From Oppiella nova (Eukaryota > Arthropoda > Arachnida > Sarcoptiformes > Oppiidae), in assembly GCA_905397405.1 (NCBI GenBank), contig CAJPVJ010000683.1, forward strand, positions 1 through 21,485: DNA of 21,485 bases, given 5' to 3'. The notes under the pieces were generated by a model. That model did no database searches and was not told the DNA's origin. It saw only the letters and a program-made list of their open reading frames with translations. Shown piece after piece: positions 1 through 10,800 of the stretch; within the stretch, counting starts at the first letter, position 1; the number at the start of each line of letters is the position of its first letter. A program made the position numbers and the translations under genes.

Positions 1-56
1 GTGAACTTCAATTCAAATCCAAGAACTAATTGATGAGTTAGTTATATATCACTCAC

Positions 57-85
57 AGAGGCGTCTCCTTTGTCTCCGCGATCTC
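57..85 (-). CDS. Collagen exon E16 (COL3), 29 nt, last exon in window
   Basis: Starts in phase 1 (GA, acceptor taaacag) and ends in phase 0 before a strong donor gtgagt. It reads [10 protein letters not shown] and contains an RGD. The last codon is Ser: if the next exon starts with Gly, as most do here, this is a four-residue GDAS break, the first imperfection in COL3. The gene continues beyond the left edge. Confidence 0.9.
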
Positions 86-1452
86 CTGTTTAATCAAAAT
101 ATAAGAAAAATAGTTTAAAATAAATCCACAGTTTGTTTAAAAAAACAGATTCAATGCCAACCTTTGGGGCCAAACTTTCCGGGCGGGCCGGGAAGACCCG
201 GTGGACCCATCATTCCTGGCGGACCCATATCTCCGGGTTGTCCTGTTGTCAGTCAAATGAGAAAAATTAGTTAAAATTGTTTAAAATTTGAAAGTTCTCG
301 TGAAGTGAATACAAATACCTTTAGAGCCGACAGCGCCGGGCAGACCAGGGGGTCCTTGAGGTCCACCGAGTCCGTCATTACCGGGTAAGCCTCGCTCGCC
401 CTGAGTACCGGGTAAACCAATGTCTCCTTTAGGACCTAAAAGTCCCGAATCTCCTGGTTCTCCCTTAAGGCCGGAGTCTCCGGCAGGTCCGCGAATACCA
501 GGTTTGCCAGATTTGCCCTAAAAGTGTGCGACAAATCATTAATTAAAATCAATTCGCGACAAACAAAAAGACAAATCGCGACTCAAACGCCTCATAAAAA
601 AGTCTACCCGCCTATCGATTGGGAAGTGTATCTTATTCTCTGATTTATTTATACGGTTTGGCAATCAGTGGTGTCTCTCATCTGATGAGAGTTAATGCAA
701 TTAAAGCGTCGGAAATAAACTATTTCTACGAAAAACCCTTTACCACTAATCCGACTGAGAATTTATATCTAAAGTCACGATCGGGTGCTCCTCTATCAGC
801 TAACTCTATCTCTCCATTGCTGGCATCCCTTTCCCCTCCAACGCTAACTCCTCCACTCAATTACGGATTCAGACATAAATATAAATAAATTCATTAATAA
901 TTTGTTAGTATAGAGAGAAAGAGCACTGGTTTTTGATCCCCGAGATTATTAGTCTCGACAGTCGTCATAGACTTCTCTCTCTGGATGTCGGCTGTAATTA
1001 AAGGCAACGAATCGTCGCTTATATTTAGAAAATACATCAGAAAATAAGATACACTTTAACTGACATTAATTAGAATTCAGATATTTTTTTCGGTGGCAAT
1101 CAATCAAAAAGTCAATCCATTGGATCTGATTCTTACGGATAACAAATCGCTCGGCATTTTCAGTGATATAAACAGATTTTGTCTTTTTTTTTGTTATTCA
1201 TTAATAGTTAAAAGCTATTAATAGTGCGATTATTAAGCACTTGGATGTACTGTTTGATTGAAAAATTAATTGATTGTAAAATAATCTGATTTCTAAAGGA
1301 ATAAAAATAAATAAATTTTTATATATTTATAGTTAGACTCAATTACGGATTCAGACATAAATATAAATAAATTCATTAATAATTTGTTAGTATAGAGAGA
1401 AAGAGCACTGGTTTTTGATCCCCGAGATTATTAGTCTCGACAGTCGTCATAG

Positions 1453-1494
<42 letters not shown>

Positions 1495-4400
1495 ATGTCG
1501 TCTGTAATTAAAGGCAACGAATCGTCGCTTATATTTAGAAAATACATCAGAAAATAAGATACATTTTAACTGACATTAATTAGAATTCAGATATTTTTTT
1601 TCGGTGGCAATCAATCAAAAAGTCAATCCATTGGATCTGATTCTTACGGATAACAAATCGCTCGGCATTTTCAGTGATATAAACAGATTTTGTCTTTTTT
1701 TTGTTATTCATTAATAGTTAAAAAGCTATTAATAGTGCGATTATTAAGCACTTGGATGTACTGTTTGATTGAAAAATTAATTGATTGTAAAATAATCTGA
1801 TTTCTAAAGGAATAAAAATAAATAAATTTTTATATATTTATAGTTAGATTTTTTAGTTAGCAATGAAAACACGAAAGTTATAAATGATTTATTTGAAACA
1901 CACTTAACTACACATTTACACACATTTATGAATAGTTAATAACATTTATAAGTGTTTTAACACTTAGTTTAATTGACGGCTAAAGAAAAGTGTATTTTGC
2001 CATCATTTTAATCAATTTCTATCACAAACTTATTGCTTTCAATTCGTATAACTATTTGTTTTTTGTTTATGTTGAGCATAATATTAGCGGTAATTGACAT
2101 AAAAAATTAGCACTAATTTGTAGACTACATTCAAATAACACAATTAAGACATAGTTTAATTCACTCGTACGACTTGAGTCTAATTTTTATTTCTGTTTCG
2201 TTTACAAACATAAGAAACATAAGAATTTTGAAACTAAAGTCAACCGTAAAACAGCTAAATCTAATCACAAAAATAAACTCACAATTACTAAACATTTTTG
2301 CCATATTTCTATACAAATCCATGGGATGCATGAATTACTACAAAACGATTATTTGCTGATAATTTATATATATCTATACATTCCGTGTAGATTGTATTCA
2401 AGTCTATTATAATAAAAATAAATTATCCACAAAAAATACTATATGTTATAAATATATTACTATTTCGAAGTAAATCCCATAAAACCTAATGATATTTTCA
2501 TTTATGCCAGACGTTGGATACGAGATGTCTATAAAATTATATTAGATTTTTTTTATATTATTACATTGAATGCCAGAATATTGTGCGGAATATTCCATAA
2601 AACATGCAAATAAAGCATTTAATATTTTCGACGCTATTCACGCCAACAAGTATTAGCAGTAATAACAATATTTCTGGAAATGAAGACAAAAATGTATTTT
2701 TCTTTAGCCGTCAATCGATGAAAAAACGCAAAATGAAAAGCGAAATGAATGTAAAGGTATTGTGAAGACATATAAAACACGGAAAGGTATAGGAATTTGC
2801 TTGAAAGCGATTGTTACTTACGTTAGGTATTCATAGTTAGTGTTAATATTAGTATTGATTGGCGTTATTAGAGACACAGAAGTGAGAGATGAGAATAATA
2901 GGAGAGAATAAGAAACACATAAATGTATTCATAAAATACACGTCAAGAATGAGAAAAAGTTTTTTAAATACCGGAACGAAACCATTAATTCCGGAGACAA
3001 TACATATACACATAGAATATTCCGGAATTTATATTCCGTTAACACATTTGGAAAGACATATAAATATTTTATATATAAATAGCAATTAATGAAAACACAA
3101 TTTGTTTTGTTTTACTCCACATTTCTATGACACAGAAAATCGCTATAAAAATATCTCTGGCTTTCGATCTATGGCTGAGAAGTACAGTACATATCAGATG
3201 TGATGCTGAGAGTGATTATCAATCGTAAATCAAATGATAATTATTTTTGAATTATATAAAACAAACTGAAAGTACACTGCTAATAATGCCTCTACGAATG
3301 TAATTGGTATTTGTTTACCCTTTTACCCCTGCGACCCCTTTCCCCTTTGTCCCCCTTCTCGCCGTGCTCTCCGGGAGGACCGGGGATACCGACGTCGCCC
3401 TACGGAACAAGAAATTGGATACAAAAATAGTGTTGCAAAGTGTGATGTGACTCGTGTGTGAGGGGGACAGACATTACGAGCCCTTTGATGATCATTCTCG
3501 GTCATTTTAATTACACGAGAATTTTATATTTTGTATTTCAAAAACATATAAACATTCAAAACATAAAATGGACTTTTTGAGGGAATTTTGTTAAGGATAA
3601 CACATATATAACTGATAAGTATAACAAATATGGAGTATAAATGTTATCATAAATAATATTAAAAATTGGTTTCAAAAAACACAAAGAATTGTAACAGAAA
3701 TACATAGATAAGCAAAAGTGGAGTAAAATACATAAAATGAAAAAGGTTTTTTTGCGAGTCAAAGGATTAGTAATGTATTAATCAATTAATATGTTTCGCA
3801 ATAAAATCGCTAATAAAATAATATAATTGATTAATAAAGCCGTCAAACCTTTCGGCCGGGAGGGCCAGCAGGTCCCGGGGGTCCTGGAGGTCCTAAAATT
3901 GAATCATTTAAATGTTAATAAACTTTTAAATAGCTTTTTAAGTGTTTACATTATTTCGGATTCATTTAGACTCATACTTCGTGTTTCACTGTTTATATGA
4001 AATCATAAAATTTGTAGAAATAATTAAATAACTTCTGAAAACTTCTGAAAATAAGTTCTCAATAAATAATAATTGATTTATTGAAACCCCGAGATAAGTA
4101 TCATTAAACATGTGATGCCATACATGTGTTAATTCTTTAAATAACTATTATTAATAGTAATATATTTTTTGGATCATTTATTATATGTGCAATAATTTTT
4201 TTCTCGTATATATATATTTATAATTAATAATTACAACAGAATTCTCGATAAACTGAAAAATATAAATTGAGTTCAAAATCTATATTTATTTTCATAAATT
4301 ATCGTTTTGTTTGAAAAGTTTATTATGATTTCTCACACATCGATACTCGCTGTAAGAATTAGAGCCAAAGGTTTTTCCGATGAATATAAGACATGACTTC

Positions 4401-4819
4401 TGTAAACAAATACTAATTATAACGATATTTCTCGACTCAATTCATGAGCTATTTTTGACAGAAAATTACACGAAATTCACTTTTGCTATAATTTTCGCTA
4501 ATATATCGCTCAATAAATATACAGTCGTTTTGCAACTGAAAACCTGTCTATCAATTGATTTGGGACTCAATTTGTGTGTCACGTACTGTAGAGTGGAGTC
4601 CAATCACTCCCTTAACTCTTACCATTTCAATGGCTCAACCATTTCTCTCTCGGCTCTCAATCCCCTCAATAAATATCATTCAAATAAAAAATCAAAAACC
4701 TTTGAACTGAGAATTCAATCAATGAATGCGTTTTCTTCTCTCCTTTTTCTTCGTCTTCAACGAAAGAAATCAAAAACTCAAACGAAATGAACGAAAAGGA
4801 AAGAAGGACTCAAATTATA

Positions 4820-4863
<44 letters not shown>

Positions 4864-7800
4864 CCTCTGTATTAGAAAGTAATAAATGATTTCTCTCTTT
4901 GGCTATAAAACTGTTTTCAGAGTTTTCGATGAAAAATATTTGACTGTTTTTTTGCTCAGCAAACACTTCGTATGAATCAAATGAATCCATGGGCAGGAGG
5001 TATGGCATACCAGCGGGTCCTTCGATGAAACCGGTGGGGAAAGCGTTTCCATCCAACGTTGTGGTCAGCCCTCTGTCACCCTTCTCTCCTTTGTCTCCCT
5101 AAAGGATAACACCATTTATATAATGCTTTTGTAGTTATGTCTCGAAAATGAGAAGTTATTTATTCGTATGAAAGACAAGACTTTTGGATTTGGTATTCAA
5201 GAAATACAGAGACAATGCATTAGATATAAGTGTATTAGATATCAGGAATCAAGTCAATAGGGCTTCGGATTATAAAAAGCAAATCGCTTTAAGAATTTCG
5301 GAATAAATTTGAATAAATGAATGTTAGGTTAAAATGAAGTCAACGTCAGTGATAGCGCCATATTTAACAGCGAGGTTTGCGTTGGAAACACATTTAGTAT
5401 TATTAGTCCACCGAAACAAAGTACACCAAAGTTTTTATTTGTTATAAATCGAGTCATTCCTTGAATACATTTAAATGTTTTTTATGTGTAGAAGTTTTAA
5501 GCTACAAAATTTTTGCTACTCGAGTAAATTATTATTGTGAACCACTGCTACCCCCGCACAAGAATTTTCAATTTCAGAGATCCTATGCCTAACCATTGGG
5601 TTTCTGGTGGTGTCTATTATAATGGGGGGTCAATCGATGCCAATGGGGGGCAATCAGGGCATTAAGATTTACGACTATTTCTTTAAAACAGTCTTATATT
5701 ATACGAGTTGTGATCACTACGTGAAGGTATTTCTAAGGGCTAACCTTATGGTTGTTCACAACAGTATAGATACAGATTTACTGTAATCTCAAACAAAAAA
5801 ATCTCAGATTCTTTGGAAAAGTTGAACACATATTTAAAATATATTAATAAACCTATGGTATGAGAAATTGGGAGTCATTTTTCACATAAATTAATTAATT
5901 CTCAATTCTTTTGCATTAAGATTAATAATGTGAAAATCAATTTAAGTCTACATTTCTCTCTCAGACTTTATATGAGATTAAATTACACGCAAATTATTAA
6001 TTTAATATACTATTTGCAAACTATAATCGTTTGAATTGAGTTTTAAAATTTAAATGTATTCAAGAAATATCTACTTTGTCTTATAACTAAGGTTACGCTA
6101 AAAAATAGATCATAAAAGTAGATTAAAGTTATTTTAGTTTTTGGTTACAACAGAAATATATAAAATGAGTTCAATTCATGTCAGTATTAGACCATTAGAT
6201 CCCAGTGTTAGTGAGTTTGTTATCCAAAGTTATGTTACTTCAGTTTTTTTGTTAGTCATCTTTTGGGTAACATAAAAATTGGTTGAATATAAAAAACAAC
6301 TAAAACATAATATCTCACTGGATCTCCTTTAAGTCCATTATGGCCGGGCAGTCCCATTGAGCCCATTTCGCCCTAAAACAAAATACAACTCAACTCTTCA
6401 GACCGATATGTTTGGCTACACTTGTAATCAATTTTGTCATTTCTGTTGTTGTCTTAAGTTTTTATATGTGTTTCGCTTTGCAAACAAAATAAACTTATTT
6501 TTCCGTTTTTGTTTGACTTTTTTATAATAGGAACGAAATGTTTCTAAGTTTACGAAAACACTCAATAATTTGATTATAAAATACAAATCGATTTATATAT
6601 AATATAATCTTAAATTCAATATAACTTTTTTGACGGGAAATATGTTTATGTGAATATCGATATACCTTCGGTCCGGTCAGACCATCCTTTCCGATGGGCC
6701 CGAGAGGACCCTCTGGTCCGATGGGTCCGGGAAGTCCTGGCGGACCCTATATTTGACATAAAAATTTAATTAATATTATAATACAAAAATAATTATATGA
6801 AATCACTACGTACTGGTTCGCCCGGCAATCCAACCCTACCATCAAATCCCGGCAGTCCAGTAGGTCCGGGTGGTCCCGAAGAGCCTGGGGGTCCTGGTTG
6901 GCCAGGCTCACCCTGTGGTCGTAATTGAATTAATTACGGATAGAAAACAATAGTTAGAAAAACACTCGAAATGCAAGAGAATTGGGAAAAAATAATTACA
7001 AGACATATAAGTTATATATGAAAGTCAGACACAAAATGATTGAATGGCTAAACACTAAACACAAAGAAAAACACGTCAAGAGATATATTGATTAACAGAC
7101 AAACACATAGACATATAAATAGTATGTATAATAGATAGAGAGAAGACTCACTTTGAGCAGAAGTAAGTCACCGGGAGATAAAGTGATGCCCAGGGAGGCT
7201 AAGCCCTAACCACACATAGAGTAGAGCAGTGTACAGAATAGAGACAATTATAGGCATTTCTGGTGTGAGTTTTTTTTCAGAAACATTTATTACATAAAAC
7301 ATGAAAACATTGTTATAATTCTGTATGGTTTGTATGAAATGTGTTTCTGTTGTCAAATCAAATCATTAAATCCAAACACAAATCATAACATTTACGGGAT
7401 CTGACACAAAGTGATGATGAAATTTGTGGGAAAATCACATAAAAAATAGTTTTATATCGAAGTTTTGATTGTGAAATTGTGTTATACTGTATAACTTATA
7501 CAACTGTGTATTATCTCCGGTAACAACTAATTGAATGTTAAGATGTGTTCAGATTTTAATGACGAGACAGTGAGTGAGCCTTTCGGCCGAAAACTATTCT
7601 GTGTTTGTCTTTCTTATCATTTGCGAGAGGATTGCCTTTGAATTTAATTAATATCTACTGTTTTTTGTACTGTTTTCTCTCTCTCTCCCGAAAAGTAGTC
7701 GTTGTTATACAGCGGAGACTCTCTGTTGGATCCAATGGACTGACTGTCTGTTTGTTGAGTTAATTCGTGTCTTAAATACAGTGTCGAAGAGTGAGAGAGA

Positions 7801-10800
7801 AGAAAGAGAATTGATGTGAAAATGTTTTGCTCGCGAATCGCATCTCTAATTGTGTGTTCTCTCTCTCTCTCATCAAAGTTTATATAAGTTTATCGATGGA
7901 GTAGTGAAACACACAGTAAACTAACGACTATTTTATTCAATTTGTGTACTATTTCTCAAATCTCTCGCACAGACTGTGCGCCCAAATGTGCGGTTCGTTT
8001 AGCGCTCGAACCCTTACGATCGGAGGAGTTGCAGACGATTTGTTATTTGAATTTATAAATCAAATTGATTTCATTGGGAAATCTGTTTCTCATTTGTGTC
8101 CAAATCGTTATTGAAAAGTGAATTACAGTGAGAGAGAGACAGACAATAGTGTAGCGAATCTGTTGTGTATCTCTCTATGTCTTCGCGAATATATTTCCAT
8201 TTGATTTTCGACGTTAAAAGCAATTTATGGGATAGGGTTTGGATGTGGAGAGAGAGTATATGGGCATTACATGTGTGAGGGAAAGGGTCTGAATCTCATT
8301 AAACACAGAATTATAGTGAAACAGAAAACACACACACAAATTGTTTAATGAAAACACGATTAATGAATAAAATTAGCGAAAAATTTTATATTTATATTTA
8401 ACGAGAAAATTATATTACAAGACATCAAAAATTAATTAAAATATAATGAAAGGCATAAAAATTAATGAGAGGAAAAAAAACTTATCAAAAGTGAAATCAA
8501 ATTAAATTAAACACAAATATAAATAAAAGTTTTTGTTGTAGAAATCAGTGCACATAAAGAGTTTAGAGTAAACACAAACACATATAAAAGTACAGATTCT
8601 GTACCACAGATAATACAGTATATAAGAGGACAGTTAGTTGGGGAAATGGTTAAGGAAACGGGTGTTTGACTTGTAGACTAACCTTAATTGCTATCACCTC
8701 TGCATAGCCTAATGTTCCGCCACGAAGTCTAGTGACCGACCTTTTAACTCCCTGTCCAATAGGCTTTGTGTTATATATAAATTTTTATTTGTTTTACACA
8801 TATATTTGTTTCGGAAAGAAGTCATTATTTATAGTTATTATAACTTATAATTGTAGTTCAAAAGCAGTTGATTATAATGTTAATTGCGAAATTTTATTTT
8901 TGTGTGTATTTGTATGAAGTTATGTAAAAAACAATGTTAGTATCATTTGGTGGTAAAAATTAATTTATAGTTCAATGGAAAGTTAATCATAGAGAAAAGT
9001 TTGTATACCTTAGTTGTAGTGAATAAATCGAAACCACTTTCGCCCTAAAATATTAATTTCAGACAGAAATACAGATAATTAGTAAAGAATTTCATTTAAT
9101 TTTATGATATATTAATCATACGAGACATTGAATATTAATAGCTATAAAAGCAATAAAAGGATTAAATGAGTGATTAATGAGCTATAGATTTGAGTATATT
9201 TTGTGTGGTAGAGCTACAAGAATCGTGTAAATGGTGTGTCAGTCAATAAAATGTTTAGTATTTTCCAATGTTAGAAAGTGTTGAGAGAAAAGTGTCAGCA
9301 AAAGAAGATTGTCACCAGAATTGGATCCAAGAGAGAGACATACAATGTATAACTCGTTTTGTGAAATGTTTTTCTAAGAAACTATTTTTAAGCTCAAAGA
9401 ATATTCATATTTTAATCCCTGCTTTCATTTCTCATATCAGTCTAACTGTTGACTGGAAAATCATATAAAAAGCAAAATCGTATGAAAAATATGTGAAATT
9501 TATATTTTAAGATATGTATTACAAGCAAAATCCATAGTCAATGTACTCTGAAAATGATTATAAACAGAACTTTCACATCACATCGACTTAACGTTTCTAT
9601 TAATAAAAACTTTTTTCACCGAAAATAAAATACAAAAAATCAATTAACTGTTGGAAATAAGGTTTTAAAAATATAAATCCTGTAAAACTCTATAGTCTTT
9701 ACTACTTTACGAAAGATTAATAAGTAATGATTTTGAATACACTTTCCGTGCATTCATTATAAATTAAGTCCATTTGGAAAAAGTAAACTAAAAAGTAGTT
9801 TCTCTCTTAGTTTAAATTAAAAGCAAAAATAGTTAACCCAATGAATGTAAATTGAATGCAATAGTTATGCGTTAAAAAATGTGATTAATTGAATAGGAAA
9901 GGTATGTTATTAAAACATAAGAGACACTTACTTTATCCCCTTTATCTCCTTTGGAGCCCTAAAATAATTATATAATTTAAATAAAAAGTTGTATTTTTTG
10001 TATTTGTTTGTATTTGTATTCATTAGTAGCAACTACACAAATACATGGTTAGAGAATGGCTACGAATAACTAAAACTAAAAATCTACTGCAAAAAACACT
10101 AAACCAAATAACTTCCAACAAATACCAAAAAAAATCAATTCTACGGTTAATATTGAGTTAACAAACAAAAAGTCGATTTCTGGTCTGTTTTTTGAAGAGA
10201 TATAAATATACAGATGATTAGCATTTGAATGGTTAGTGAGAGAGTGGAGTAAAGACAGAGAATATTACAGAAAGTATTTGTTTAAAGAGAGAGTAAAAAA
10301 AGAGAGAAAGAAATAACAAATTGCGGAGAAAAGTGTGCCTAAAAAATGTGAGCACACATTGAAGGTTGAAATACATGTATAAATAACTTATAAATAACTA
10401 CAACCGAAACAAAATTGAGTGCACAAAACAAAATATAATCAAGATAACTTCACGACTCACTTGTTCACCTTTGGGTCCGTCTATACCGATAGCGCCCTAT
10501 GGATGAGAGGGAAAGGCAAAGGGAATAGTATTGTGTGTATATATAGTAGGCATCAAAAAAAATTGAAACTCTTTTTTCATGTGAAAAGCAAAACATTTTT
10601 TTCTCTCTCACCGAGAGATAAGACATGAGATAATGTTTGTAAAGACTTTCGTAGATAACAGTTGTGTGTTGTGTCGTGTTGTGTGTGAAATGCAATTATA
10701 TTTTCTGGTTTTTAAAGAAATTTTGATTTTTTCACAAAAAAAACTCTTTTTCCTATCGCTTTGTGTACGGAATATAACTCAGAATTTGTTGTGTGACTCG

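Larger units (their letters stand above)
518..3318 (-). other. Intron between E13 and E14, 2801 nt
   Basis: The longest complete intron in the window. It is AT-rich and has no collagen-like exon on either strand. It contains the tandem duplication at 855-1847 and one TC microsatellite. The rest (1848-3318) is low-complexity AT-rich sequence in which I see nothing else. Confidence 0.85.

Noticed and set aside
619-888. 89-codon plus-strand frame at the edge of the tandem duplication
   Set aside because: It lies inside a collagen intron, has no domain, and its last codons fall within the duplicated repeat.
4778-5056. 92-codon minus-strand frame overlapping E11
   Set aside because: It is E11 read through its donor into the intron and the TC tract (SLSLSLS); only 5011-5098 is coding.
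7985-8040. tRNA-like ggttcg/gctcgaacc strings
   Set aside because: No matching T-arm stem, anticodon arm or acceptor stem could be folded around them on either strand.
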